From: Rhodospirillaceae bacterium
GTDB taxonomy: Bacteria; Pseudomonadota; Alphaproteobacteria; GCA-2731375
Assembly: GCA_018701215.1 (NCBI GenBank)
Contig: JABIWH010000007.1
Location: 1-64,000 of the forward strand
Length of the DNA: 64,000 nucleotides
Direction: 5' to 3'
Both the position numbers and the translations under genes were made by a program. Numbering within the stretch: the first letter of the stretch is position 1; each line of letters opens with the position of its first letter. Positions 1 to 7,646 of the stretch are shown here, one piece after another. The notes below the pieces were generated by a model. The model was given only the letters and a program-made list of their open reading frames with translations. It was not told where the DNA came from and did no database searches.

Positions 1-164
1 GGCACTCAAAGCCAAGGAACAAACACCGAACATAGTCACCCATTATGGTCCCTCCGTGGTCCACGGACCAGAGGGTACAATAAGGGAAAGGAAAGAAAAC
101 CCTGGTAAATCAAGGCACTATCCAACACTGGCCCAAGGGGACCATTTTGCCGGATTGCAGGCAC

Positions 165-201
165 AAAAAAGCCGCTAACTCATTGAGATAGCGGCGTTTT
201 T
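165..201. terminator. Bidirectional Rho-independent terminator
   Basis: A 7-bp perfect stem (GCCGCTA at 171-177 pairs with TAGCGGC at 189-195) has an A-run on its left and a T-run on its right, so it can terminate on either strand. It sits just 3' of the truncated tRNA gene on the minus strand and is probably the original terminator of that tRNA gene. Confidence 0.8.
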
Positions 202-203
202 CT

Positions 204-254
204 TGGTTGCGGGGGTAGGATTTGAACCTACGACCTTCAGGTTATGAGCCTGAC
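204..254 (-). pseudogene. 3' fragment of initiator tRNA-fMet (likely attachment-site half)
   Basis: Read on the minus strand, this is an anticodon stem-loop with CAU anticodon (TCAGG / CTCATAA / CCTGA), then the variable loop, a complete T-arm, CCCCCGC acceptor 3' strand, discriminator A and an encoded CCA (204-206). The sequence matches the bacterial initiator tRNA pattern. Nothing upstream of the anticodon stem (right of 254) resembles a D-arm or 5' acceptor strand, so the gene is missing its 5' half. Such fragments are what tRNA-targeting integrases leave at the distal end of an element. Its anticodon side faces right, so the element should lie to the right. Confidence 0.75.
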
Positions 255-268
255 ATGCGCGTGAATGT

Positions 269-276
269 TTAGACAA
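269..276. repeat. Octamer TTAGACAA, left copy
   Basis: The octamer lies 15 bases inside the element from the tRNA fragment. The same octamer, as an inverted pair, closes the integrase gene at the other end (2452-2480). Candidate integrase arm-binding site; inference from position and repetition only. Confidence 0.4.
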
Positions 277-519
277 TTAGGTGTCGGATACTTCCACTTT
301 TTCTCTCAACCTTAAGTGCCGTTTCCAAGACAGTGATATTTTGCGCGACACATTTGAGAGCGCGGTTGAGCGTTGCATGGTGGAAGGTTTGTTCGGCGGC
401 GAGAACTCTGCCATTGATGCCTCTCCGATGGCGGCTCCAAGATAGTTATTGCTTTTTCCATTAGACTTGGATAAACCTATGGAAATAACCTGTGGATATT
501 CCAATTTGAAAGATCGCCA
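277..519. other. Intergenic stretch without a supported gene
   Basis: This stretch is more AT-rich than the rest of the window. A 75-codon minus-strand reading frame exists (277-504), but it has no recognisable domain and no clear ribosome binding site, so I do not call it. It probably holds the promoter of the plus-strand element genes. Confidence 0.4.
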
Positions 520-981
520 ATGCCTATTCGCGTGAGAACTGCCCTAGCAGCCCGGATAGCCCGGATTGACCACCAGCGCTACAATGAGGCTGTGGCAGAT
601 GACTTGTATCCCTGTGCCCCACTCACGATGAAGGGATCATCGCGCATATTCGATAGTGATGACCTTCTTGGTCTTTTCATTTATGGCAGGTTGACCACAA
701 TGGGCCTTCCTCCCCGGCACGCCGGTCGCTTGGCATGTGAGGCAAAAGGCACACTGGAGCGCAACTCGGAAGAAGAAAGAATTGTTTATGTGCGGTCAGA
801 AGCTGACCTGCACGCCATGATCCCCGGCAGCCAATATGACCCAGACCATGAAAAAAAGGGCAGAGGGTATCGGGGTTTGGGCCGTATCGTATTCACTATA
901 GAATTCTATGTGGACACCATCCGCGACATTATCGCAAAAGCGATTGAAGACGAGCAAAGCATTCTTGGTGAAGAAGACTAG
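520..981 (+). CDS. MerR-like small DNA-binding protein (hypothetical, element gene)
   Basis: 153 residues. A central segment, roughly residues 30-75, contains a SSRIF-D-DDLLGLFIYGRL stretch followed by GLPPRHAGRLACEA, which looks like the winged-helix DNA-binding start of MerR-like proteins often carried by alphaproteobacterial integrative elements. The C-terminal half (HEKKGRGYRG, then a hydrophobic helix) has no recognised domain. It is the first gene of the element and lies ahead of the excisionase-like and integrase genes on the same strand, so regulation of the element is the likely role. The function is inferred from a weak pattern and context. Confidence 0.5.
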   Translation: MPIRVRTALAARIARIDHQRYNEAVADDLYPCAPLTMKGSSRIFDSDDLLGLFIYGRLTTMGLPPRHAGRLACEAKGTLERNSEEERIVYVRSEADLHAMIPGSQYDPDHEKKGRGYRGLGRIVFTIEFYVDTIRDIIAKAIEDEQSILGEED

Positions 982-1171
982 CCATGCTCATCCGACCTCT
1001 CCAGCGGCTTCGCGGCCGAGCCAAGCTTACCAAGTCTTTCTCCCTTGGTCGGTTGGGTCCTACTTTGCAGGGTATTCATAGGGGACAGGGACATAAGGCC
1101 ACATCAGTCAATTGGGCTTTCCACCATTTTGTTGTGCACCGCTATCGGCTAGCCAGCATGAGGTGGGCGGC

Positions 1172-1420
1172 ATGAGCAACGCCACCAACACCCTGCCCCA
1201 ATCTCTGCCCCCGCGCGGTTTGCAGCGCGAGCAGGCGGCGGCATATGTGGGAGTTGGTTGCAGTAAGTTTGATCAGATGGTTGACGATGGCCGGATGCCC
1301 AAGCCCAAGCGGATAGATACCCGCAAAGTATGGGATCGCTTCCAACTTGATTTGGCCTTCGAAGAATTGGACGGCGGTACGAATTCCGTTGACGCCAACG
1401 AATGGGATGAGGTGTTGTGA
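1172..1420 (+). CDS. Excisionase-like helix-turn-helix protein
   Basis: 82 residues. Residues about 15-50 (LQREQAAAYVGVGCSKFDQM, then DDGRMPKPKRID and a tryptophan-containing helix) match the short MerR/AlpA-type fold of excisionases and element regulators. ATG 1172 was chosen because GAGGTG lies 6-7 bases upstream; the longer open frame from 1112 has no such site. The stop codon overlaps the integrase start (TGATG), so the two are translationally coupled. Expected role: DNA bending for excision, or control of int. No enzymatic motif is present. Confidence 0.7.
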   Translation: MSNATNTLPQSLPPRGLQREQAAAYVGVGCSKFDQMVDDGRMPKPKRIDTRKVWDRFQLDLAFEELDGGTNSVDANEWDEVL

Positions 1421-2496
1421 TGAAACGACGCGGCCTACCCAAATACGTCTCTGAATTCCAGGATCGCCATGGCAAATGGCGGACCCGCGCACGCCGTCGC
1501 GGAATGCCAACCCATTACTTCAGTGCCCAGCCCGGCACGGAGGAATTCGAAAACGAATACCGCGCTTGGCGAGACGGGGCACCCCTGGACATTGCCATCA
1601 GTCGCACCCAACCCGGCACCATAAATGATCTGGTGGTGCGCTATTATCGCTCCGTGGGCTGGGCCAACCTGGCCGCATCGACCAAGACACAACGGCGCAA
1701 TATCCTCGAACGCTTTCGCGAAAAAGCCGGCAACAAGGCCGTGGCCACATTGCGCCGGGAAGATATCACCCGTATGATCGAGGCAAAATTACCCGCCGCT
1801 GGTCGCCATTTCCGTAACGCCTTGCGCGCCTTGATGGTGGTGGCCCTTGATGCCGGATACATTCGCCAGGATCCCACCGCCGGCGTAAAGATTAAGCGGG
1901 CGAAGGGCGATGGTTACCACACTTGGACAGAGGACGAGATCGCGACTTTTGAGGCCGCGCATCCGATCGTTAGCCGCCCGCGCCTGGCCTTCGCCCTTTT
2001 GCTCTACACCGGCCAACGGCGGAGCGATGTTGTTCTCATGGGCCGCCAGCATATCCGCGACGGGCGCATTTTCGTCAAGCAGGTCAAAACCAAAACCGAA
2101 TTACTGGTGGCCATCCACCCGCGCCTACAGGAAGTGTTAGACGCCCACGGGCTGGACAACCTCACATTTTTGGTGACCGAATTCGGTAAGCCGTTCGCCG
2201 TCGCCGGCTTTGGCAACTGGTTTAGAAAGCAGATCCGCACCGCCAAGCTGCCCGAGCATTGCTCGGCCCACGGCCTGCGCAAGGCCGCCGCCCGCCGCCT
2301 GGCCGAGGCCGGATGCACCGCGCCGCAAATTGCCGCCGTAACAGGTCACAAGAGTTTGCGGGAGGTGGAACGCTACATCAAAGACGCGGCCCAAATCGGC
2401 CTCGCCGATGCCGCGATCGCCACCGTTTCAAGGACAGAAACAGAACATAAATTGTCTAACCTTGATGGTCGGTTAGACAAATTTGGGTCTAAGTAA
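1420..2496 (+). CDS. int: Tyrosine recombinase / phage-type integrase
   Basis: 358 residues. It has an N-terminal arm-binding region, a SAM-like core-binding domain (about 70-155) and a C-terminal catalytic domain. The catalytic residues can be read in order: Arg in TGQRRSDV, Lys in VKQVKTKTE, His-x-x-Arg in SAHGLRKAAARR, His in VTGHKS and the nucleophile Tyr in EVERYIKDA. The domain set is complete, so the enzyme may be active. GTG 1417 is an alternative start two bases ahead of the upstream stop; ATG 1420 is preferred. The last codons contain the TTGTCTAACC / GGTTAGACAA inverted repeat. The gene points at the adjacent tRNA-Ile(CAU), the usual position of int beside its target tRNA. Confidence 0.93.
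   Translation: MKRRGLPKYVSEFQDRHGKWRTRARRRGMPTHYFSAQPGTEEFENEYRAWRDGAPLDIAISRTQPGTINDLVVRYYRSVGWANLAASTKTQRRNILERFREKAGNKAVATLRREDITRMIEAKLPAAGRHFRNALRALMVVALDAGYIRQDPTAGVKIKRAKGDGYHTWTEDEIATFEAAHPIVSRPRLAFALLLYTGQRRSDVVLMGRQHIRDGRIFVKQVKTKTELLVAIHPRLQEVLDAHGLDNLTFLVTEFGKPFAVAGFGNWFRKQIRTAKLPEHCSAHGLRKAAARRLAEAGCTAPQIAAVTGHKSLREVERYIKDAAQIGLADAAIATVSRTETEHKLSNLDGRLDKFGSK
2452..2480. repeat. Inverted repeat at right end of the element
   Basis: TTGTCTAACC (2452-2461) and GGTTAGACAA (2471-2480) form a perfect 10-bp inverted repeat with a 9-base spacer inside the last codons of int. The octamer at its outer edge recurs at 269-276. Candidate arm-type sites; it could also act as a weak terminator for int. 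Confidence 0.5.
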
Positions 2497-2524
2497 TTGA
2501 AAACATTAGCCTCAAAAGAGGGAG

Positions 2525-2601
2525 TGGTGGGCCCGGCTGGACTCGAACCAGCGACCAGACCGTTATGAGCGGCCGGCTCTAACCAACTGAGCTACAGGCC
2601 C
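2525..2601 (-). tRNA. ileX: tRNA-Ile(CAU) (tRNA-Ile2; lysidine-modified type)
   Basis: A complete 77-base cloverleaf is read on the minus strand. The acceptor GGGCCTG pairs with CGGGCCC (one G-U), followed by A and an encoded CCA. It has a TAGCTCAGTTGGTTAGAG D-arm, an anticodon loop CTCATAA with CAU (2565-2567) and T-arm GTTCGAGTC. The GGGCC acceptor and GGTCGCTGG variable/T region resemble the AUA-decoding tRNA-Ile2 rather than the initiator, and less so elongator tRNA-Met. The Ile2 versus Met assignment rests on this resemblance. Confidence 0.85.
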
Positions 2602-2640
2602 GTAACTCTATATGAAGCACTACGCTGCGTCACCGGCCCG

Positions 2641-2706
2641 CGCCCCCTCCCGGCCACCCATTGAGTATGATCCGCAGAAACATACCGGGGTGGCCGGGAG
2701 GGGGCG
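2641..2706. terminator. Long palindrome downstream of rpoD (copy 1 of a dispersed repeat)
   Basis: A perfect 18-bp inverted repeat (arms 2641-2658 and 2689-2706) encloses a 30-base loop. It lies 26 bases past the rpoD stop and probably ends rpoD transcription or protects its 3' end. There is no long T-run, so it is not a classic terminator. A diverged copy with the same arm sequence and loop landmarks GAGTA and CATA lies at 61301-61365. Confidence 0.65.
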
Positions 2707-2731
2707 AGGGCTGGCCAGGCAACCGAAGGGT

Positions 2732-4912
2732 TTAAGTATCCAGGAAGCTGCGCAGTTTGCGCGAGCGGGACGGATGTTTCAACTTCCGCAGGGCCTTGGC
2801 TTCGATCTGGCGGATACGTTCCCGGGTGACCGAGAACTGTTGGCCGACCTCTTCCAAGGTGTGATCGGTGTTCATGCCTATGCCGAAACGCATGCGCAGG
2901 ACCCGTTCCTCGCGCGGCGTTAACGAGGCCAGAACCCGCGTCGTGGTCTCGCGCAGGTTGGAATGGATCGCCGCATCCACGGGCAGCACCGCATTCTTGT
3001 CCTCGATGAAATCGCCCAGATGCGAATCTTCCTCGTCGCCAATCGGCGTTTCGAGACTGATCGGCTCCTTGGCGATCTTCATCACCTTGCGGACCTTTTC
3101 CAAGGGCATGCCGAGTTTCTCGGCGAGTTCTTCCGGCGTCGGCTCGCGGCCGATCTCGTGCAGCATCTGGCGCGAGGTACGGACCAGCTTGTTGATGGTC
3201 TCGATCATATGCACCGGAATACGGATGGTGCGGGCCTGATCGGCGATCGAGCGGGTAATCGCCTGGCGGATCCACCAGGTCGCGTAAGTGGAGAATTTGT
3301 AACCCCGGCGGTATTCGAACTTGTCCACCGCCTTCATCAGGCCGATGTTGCCTTCCTGGATCAGATCCAGGAACTGCAGGCCACGGTTGGTGTATTTCTT
3401 GGCGATGGAAATCACCAGGCGCAAATTGGCCTCGACCATTTCCTTTTTCGCCTGACGCGCCTCGCGCTCACCTTTTTGCACGGTGGCGACAATGCGTTTG
3501 TATTCAGGGATCGGCAGGCCGGTCTCGGAGGCGACGGTGGCGATGCCGCCACGGATGGTTTTAATCTCGTCCCGCTCCTTGGTGGCGAACTCGGACCAGC
3601 CCTTGCCTTTCAGGCGGCGCACCCGGGAAACCCAGCGCGGATCGGTTTCGTGGCCCTGGTAATGCTTGAGGAAGTCCAGGCGCGACACCCGGCGGGACTC
3701 AGCCAGACGCAGCAGCCGGCCTTCCAGGCCGATCAGACGGCGGTTGATGCCGTAAAGCTGATCGACCAGCGCCTCGATGCGGTTGTTGTTGAGATGTACC
3801 GCCGTGACCAGGGCGATCAGTTCCTCGTGCAACTTCAGATAACGCTTTTCCTGGGCCGCCGTCAGTTCCTGATGTTTCAGGGCGGCTTCGACGCGCAGAT
3901 CCTGGACCTTTTTGAAACGCTTGTAGACCTTGGCGATTTTTTCGAAGGTCGCGATCACGCCCGGCTTAAGCGCCTCTTCCATGGCCGAGAGAGACAAGGT
4001 GGTATCCTCCTCCTCCTCGTCATCGTCGGACTTATCCGCGTTCTCGTTACTATCACTGCTGTCGCCACTATCGTCGTCATTGGCGGCGGCGGCGCCATTG
4101 GTAGCCCCATTTGCGGCCCCATTAGCAGCCGGCGCGGCGGCACCATTCGTTGCCCCATTCGCAGCGGGCGCGGCAGCACCATTCGTTGCAGGTGCGGCCC
4201 CATTGGCCCCATTGACCGCATGATTGGCCATGCCCTGGTTCTTTTTGCCGTCGGGCCCGGCGCCATAGGTGGCATCCAAATCGATAATGTCGCGCAACAG
4301 CACATTGCCGGCCATCAGCAGATCATGCCATTCGATCACCGCGCGGATGGTCAGCGGGCTTTCACAGATACCGGCGATCATCGCCTCGCGGCCGGCCTCG
4401 ATCCGCTTGGCGATGGCGATCTCGCCCTCGCGGGAGAGCAGCTCGACACTACCCATTTCACGCAGATACATGCGCACGGGATCATCGGTCCGTTCCAGGG
4501 TTTCCGACTTTCCGGCGGGCTTGGTGGCGACTGCCGTACCTTTGGTGGGTGCCAGTTCGGCGCTCTCGGCCGGCGCGTCCGCATCGCTTTCGCCGTCGCT
4601 TTCGGCCGTACTGCCATCGCCGCCATCGGCGGCTTTGGCGGTGCCGGCACCATTGGCGTTCTGTTCCTCGGCGTCATCCGCCTCGATCAGGTTGACCCCC
4701 ATCTCGGAGAGCAGGGTCATGAAATCCTCGATCTGCTCGGAGGAAACCTGATCCTGAGGCAGTGCCTCGTTCAGTTCGTCGTAGGTGATATAGCCGCGCT
4801 CTTTCCCCTGCGCGATCAAGCTTTTCAGATTGGCCTCGGCCTTGGAGTCGATGAGCGGCCGATCGCCGCTTTCTTCGCCTGCCGTCTTTTCCGCTACCTG
4901 TGCTTTCGCCAT
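2732..4912 (-). CDS. rpoD: Primary sigma factor RpoD (sigma-70)
   Basis: 726 residues. In order: sigma 1.1 (SLIAQGKERGYITYDELNEAL, with the two-helix acidic fold), region 1.2 (DDPVRMYLREMG), a long non-conserved region, region 2 with the core-binding and -10 recognition helices (LIQEGNIGLMKAVDKFEYRR, TYATWWIRQAITRSI), region 3, and region 4 with the -35 helix-turn-helix (TLEEVGQQFSVTRERIRQIE). ATG 4912 starts MAKAQ; an in-frame extension to 4963 has no conserved sequence. The non-conserved region holds an unusual Asn-Gly-Ala repeat followed by an acidic Asp/Glu/Ser tract (about 4010-4220). It lies directly downstream of dnaG, with a spacer of about 110 bases. Confidence 0.98.
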   Translation of the reverse strand: MAKAQVAEKTAGEESGDRPLIDSKAEANLKSLIAQGKERGYITYDELNEALPQDQVSSEQIEDFMTLLSEMGVNLIEADDAEEQNANGAGTAKAADGGDGSTAESDGESDADAPAESAELAPTKGTAVATKPAGKSETLERTDDPVRMYLREMGSVELLSREGEIAIAKRIEAGREAMIAGICESPLTIRAVIEWHDLLMAGNVLLRDIIDLDATYGAGPDGKKNQGMANHAVNGANGAAPATNGAAAPAANGATNGAAAPAANGAANGATNGAAAANDDDSGDSSDSNENADKSDDDEEEEDTTLSLSAMEEALKPGVIATFEKIAKVYKRFKKVQDLRVEAALKHQELTAAQEKRYLKLHEELIALVTAVHLNNNRIEALVDQLYGINRRLIGLEGRLLRLAESRRVSRLDFLKHYQGHETDPRWVSRVRRLKGKGWSEFATKERDEIKTIRGGIATVASETGLPIPEYKRIVATVQKGEREARQAKKEMVEANLRLVISIAKKYTNRGLQFLDLIQEGNIGLMKAVDKFEYRRGYKFSTYATWWIRQAITRSIADQARTIRIPVHMIETINKLVRTSRQMLHEIGREPTPEELAEKLGMPLEKVRKVMKIAKEPISLETPIGDEEDSHLGDFIEDKNAVLPVDAAIHSNLRETTTRVLASLTPREERVLRMRFGIGMNTDHTLEEVGQQFSVTRERIRQIEAKALRKLKHPSRSRKLRSFLDT
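4010..4220 (-). repeat. Low-complexity (NGA)n plus acidic insertion inside rpoD
   Basis: The coding strand has reiterated units giving NGA, TNGAAAPA and AANGA, followed by a serine/aspartate/glutamate run ending EEEEDT. It falls between sigma regions 1.2 and 2.1, where primary sigma factors vary in length. The near-identical DNA units suggest growth by slippage or unequal exchange. Confidence 0.7.
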
Positions 4913-5019
4913 GAATGTCCGCCTATTTTCGTGCCAGGGCGTATTCCGCCCGCACAATGTCACTACAAAAATTAATGCCCCGATAACAATCGCGGCAAAA
5001 AAGCCGCATTTTATTCACT

Positions 5020-6909
5020 TTAAGTATCGTCGAAACCGACCGCTTCGGCCGTTGCCACGTCAACCGCCTCTTTTAGCGCAAGAAAGCGGGTCTGCTTTTC
5101 ATCAGTCATGTCGCGGCCCAAATCATCCTCCGCCGCCTTAAGGTCGCGGCGCAGATCCTCCAGCCGGTGCCATCGAAAAACGCTTGTCCAGTCCTTTATA
5201 GCCCGTGCCAACGTCGTATCCGGGCGCGCGAGCGGATCAAGATGCGCAATACCTGGGCCCGTCAATTCCGCTATTAATCGGGTGGCGGCATCAGCCATCC
5301 CACCACTTAGGAAATTGTTACGAAGGCCTTCTAGGTCAAGGGGCACGCCGGACGTGGCCTTTTCTATTATCACGGTACGGATGTTGTCAAGCGCTGGAGA
5401 GGATAAGCGCAATTCGCCAACCTCCTCAAAAACTTCATGAATAAGGTCCGGATGGTTCAACAAGGCGGCAATCAGCAGGCGTTCGCGCGACGAGGTATCG
5501 GCATCCCTGCCCTGGCCAAGCCCCCGATGAGCCGGAATTGGCGGCGCGTAAAGCGGCCTACGGCCACTGCCCGGGCGCCAATTCCTGTTGTATCCCGCCC
5601 TATTAAAGCCGCCTTCGGCGCGCGATTGCCGCCGTCCTTGTGATGGCGCGAAGGCTTTTTCCAGCCGGTCCTTGAAATGGTCCCCGTAATAGGTCCGTAC
5701 CGTGCCATCGGCGATTTCACCCACCACCGCGCGTAAATCCTTGCGCAGACCGGCGCGTTGTTCAGGTGTCTCCAAATTCTTGCCCTCGACCTGCATGCGC
5801 CAGAGAGTTTCGGAAAGCGGCACCGCGGCGGCCAATAAATCGGTGAATGCCGCCGTTCCCTTGGCCCGCACGAGGCTGTCGGGGTCCTCGCCCGCCGGCA
5901 GGGCGATAAATTTCAGGGAATGGCCGGGCTGCAATAGCGGCAACGCCCGTTCGGCGGCGCGGTGGGCGGCACGCTGGCCGGCGGCATCGCCATCAAAACA
6001 AAGGGCGGGCTCGGCCACCAAACGCCACAGCCCGGCCATTTGGTTCTCGGTCAGGGCCGTGCCCAGGGGTGCGACGGCAAACGGCAGCCCGGCCTGATCC
6101 AGGGCGATGACATCCATATAGCCTTCCACCACCACCAGAGTATCATCGTCACGGGCAGGTTGGCGGGCGTTGGCGAGATTGTACAACAGATCGCCTTTGT
6201 GAAAGATCGGCGTCTCGGGCGAGTTCAGGTACTTGGCGCGCTGCTCACCCAGAGCCCGGCCGCCAAAGGCCACCACCCGGTCCCTGGCATCGGTAATGGG
6301 AAACATCAGGCGGTTGCGAAAACGGTCATAGCTGTCGCCGCCGTCCTCGGGCGCGATCAGCAGGCCCGCCTCGATCAGCTGCGCCTCCTCCAGGCCGCGC
6401 GCCAGCAAGGTCTGTTTCATCAGATCCCGCCGCACCGGCGCATAACCAAGATGGAAGCGCTTGACGGTCGCCGCCTCCAGGCCGCGCCCCTCGATATATT
6501 GCCGGGCGCCATCCCCCGCCAGACCAGCCAACTGTCCCTCGAACCAATCAGCGGCGATCTGCATGACGTCATAAAGGTTCTTCCGCCGTTCCTCCGCCTC
6601 ACGGTCCCGTGGTGCCGATTGCGGTACTTCCATGCCGGCTTCACCCGCCAGACGCTCCACCGCCTCGGGAAACGACAAACCTTCGGTATTGATCACAAAG
6701 TCGATGGCGCCGCCATGGGCGCTGCAGCCAAAGCAGTGGTAAAAACCCTTATCCTCGTTCACCGTGAAGGAGGGCGTTTTTTCGTTATGAAAGGGGCACA
6801 GGCCGGTATGTTCGCGCCCGCGTCTGGTCAGCTTGACACGGCGCCCAACCAGCTCCACCAGCCCGACGCGGCTACGTAATTCCGCCAGAAAATGCTCCGG
6901 TATGGCCAT
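5020..6909 (-). CDS. dnaG: DNA primase DnaG
   Basis: 629 residues. The N-terminal CHC2 zinc ribbon has Cys38, His41, Cys59 and Cys62. The RNA polymerase core and Toprim domain follow, with the acidic motif VVVEGYMDVIAL (near residue 260) and FDGDAAGQRAA. The C-terminal helicase-binding domain is present. The protein synthesises RNA primers at the replication fork. It sits between yqeY (60 bases upstream) and rpoD on the same strand, the usual macromolecular-synthesis arrangement. Start ATG 6909 (MAIPEHFLAELRSRV) matches the family start. Confidence 0.98.
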   Translation of the reverse strand: MAIPEHFLAELRSRVGLVELVGRRVKLTRRGREHTGLCPFHNEKTPSFTVNEDKGFYHCFGCSAHGGAIDFVINTEGLSFPEAVERLAGEAGMEVPQSAPRDREAEERRKNLYDVMQIAADWFEGQLAGLAGDGARQYIEGRGLEAATVKRFHLGYAPVRRDLMKQTLLARGLEEAQLIEAGLLIAPEDGGDSYDRFRNRLMFPITDARDRVVAFGGRALGEQRAKYLNSPETPIFHKGDLLYNLANARQPARDDDTLVVVEGYMDVIALDQAGLPFAVAPLGTALTENQMAGLWRLVAEPALCFDGDAAGQRAAHRAAERALPLLQPGHSLKFIALPAGEDPDSLVRAKGTAAFTDLLAAAVPLSETLWRMQVEGKNLETPEQRAGLRKDLRAVVGEIADGTVRTYYGDHFKDRLEKAFAPSQGRRQSRAEGGFNRAGYNRNWRPGSGRRPLYAPPIPAHRGLGQGRDADTSSRERLLIAALLNHPDLIHEVFEEVGELRLSSPALDNIRTVIIEKATSGVPLDLEGLRNNFLSGGMADAATRLIAELTGPGIAHLDPLARPDTTLARAIKDWTSVFRWHRLEDLRRDLKAAEDDLGRDMTDEKQTRFLALKEAVDVATAEAVGFDDT

Positions 6910-6968
6910 GCCACGACGCCTTTGGTTCGCCTTTGCCCGCTCACAAAGGCCCGCTCGAATAAATTGGC

Positions 6969-7439
6969 CTAGCTGCTCAACAGTGTTTTAACCTGTCCGG
7001 CGGCCTGGGCAAAATCCATACGGCCCGCGTACCGCTCTTTCAGCTGCGCCATGACGCCGCCCATGTCCTTGAGAGAGGTGGCGCCGGTTTCCGCGACCAC
7101 AGCCGCCACGGCGGCTGCCAGCTCGTCGGCGCCAATCTGTTCGGGCAGAAATTCCTCGATAATGACGATTTCCTGTTCTTCCTGCTCGGCCAATTCAAGA
7201 CGGCCGCCCTCTTGATACAAAGTGGTCGATTCGCGCCGCTGTTTGATCATCTTTTGCAGGATCGCCAGGATTTCCTCGTCACTGACGCCGTCACCACCGC
7301 CATCGCCCCTGCCCTCGGAGCGCGCGGCAATGTCACGGTCCTTGATTGCCGCCAATATCAGGCGCAGCGTGGCGACGCGGCGCTTTTCCCCGGCTTTCAT
7401 GGCCGTTGTCAGCGTGGCCTTCAGCTGTTCACGCACCAT
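6969..7439 (-). CDS. yqeY: GatB/YqeY domain protein
   Basis: 156 residues, the full length of the YqeY family. It begins with the typical VREQLKATLTTAMKAG helix and ends with the small tRNA-interacting domain (TSLKDMGGVMAQLKERYAGRMD). YqeY resembles the tail domain of the tRNA amidotransferase subunit GatB; its precise role is not settled. A strong GAGGAGGCGG ribosome site precedes ATG 7439. It heads the yqeY-dnaG-rpoD block and is divergent from carA. Confidence 0.93.
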   Translation of the reverse strand: MVREQLKATLTTAMKAGEKRRVATLRLILAAIKDRDIAARSEGRGDGGGDGVSDEEILAILQKMIKQRRESTTLYQEGGRLELAEQEEQEIVIIEEFLPEQIGADELAAAVAAVVAETGATSLKDMGGVMAQLKERYAGRMDFAQAAGQVKTLLSS

Positions 7440-7646
7440 TCCGCCTCCTCATGCTGTTTGCAGGGGCTGGAAGGATAAAGGATAATGGCGCAAATGGCAA
7501 TCATTGCCGTCATCACGGCATAATTATAACTAATTGATTTTATTATGTTTTTTCATTCACCCGAAGCTTGACGGAGGCCTGCCTTTTGCTTAATCTCCGC
7601 GCCAATTTGCCCGCCCAGACAGCCATGCGCCGGAGCCGCAAAAACC
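7440..7646. promoter_or_regulatory. Divergent yqeY / carA control region
   Basis: 207 bases between two divergent housekeeping genes. The middle part (about 7500-7560) is AT-rich, with ATAATTATAACTAATTG and TTTATTATG runs, and contains the short dyad CCGT-CATC-ACGG (7507-7518). Promoters for both directions must lie here, but I cannot fix a single -35/-10 pair with confidence. Confidence 0.45.

Larger units (their letters stand above)
204..2530. mobile_element. Small integrase-carrying element (about 2.3 kb), boundaries inferred
   Basis: The stretch is bounded on the left by a tRNA-fMet 3' fragment and on the right by a complete tRNA-Ile(CAU). It carries a tyrosine integrase, an excisionase-like protein and a MerR-like protein, all on the plus strand. 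The octamer TTAGACAA lies just inside the left end (269-276) and occurs as an inverted pair at the right end (2452-2459 and 2473-2480), as expected of integrase arm sites. The only core shared by the two tRNA sequences is the 9 bp GTTATGAGC, so the exact right junction is not proven. No cargo gene is recognisable. Confidence 0.45.

Noticed and set aside
277..504. 75-codon minus-strand frame in the element left end
   Set aside because: No ribosome binding site or recognisable domain, and it overlaps the likely promoter of the element genes.
2963..4975. 670-codon plus-strand open frame
   Set aside because: It lies antisense to the rpoD gene. The Val/Gly/Asp-rich composition is the usual shadow of a GC-rich gene, and no domain is recognisable.
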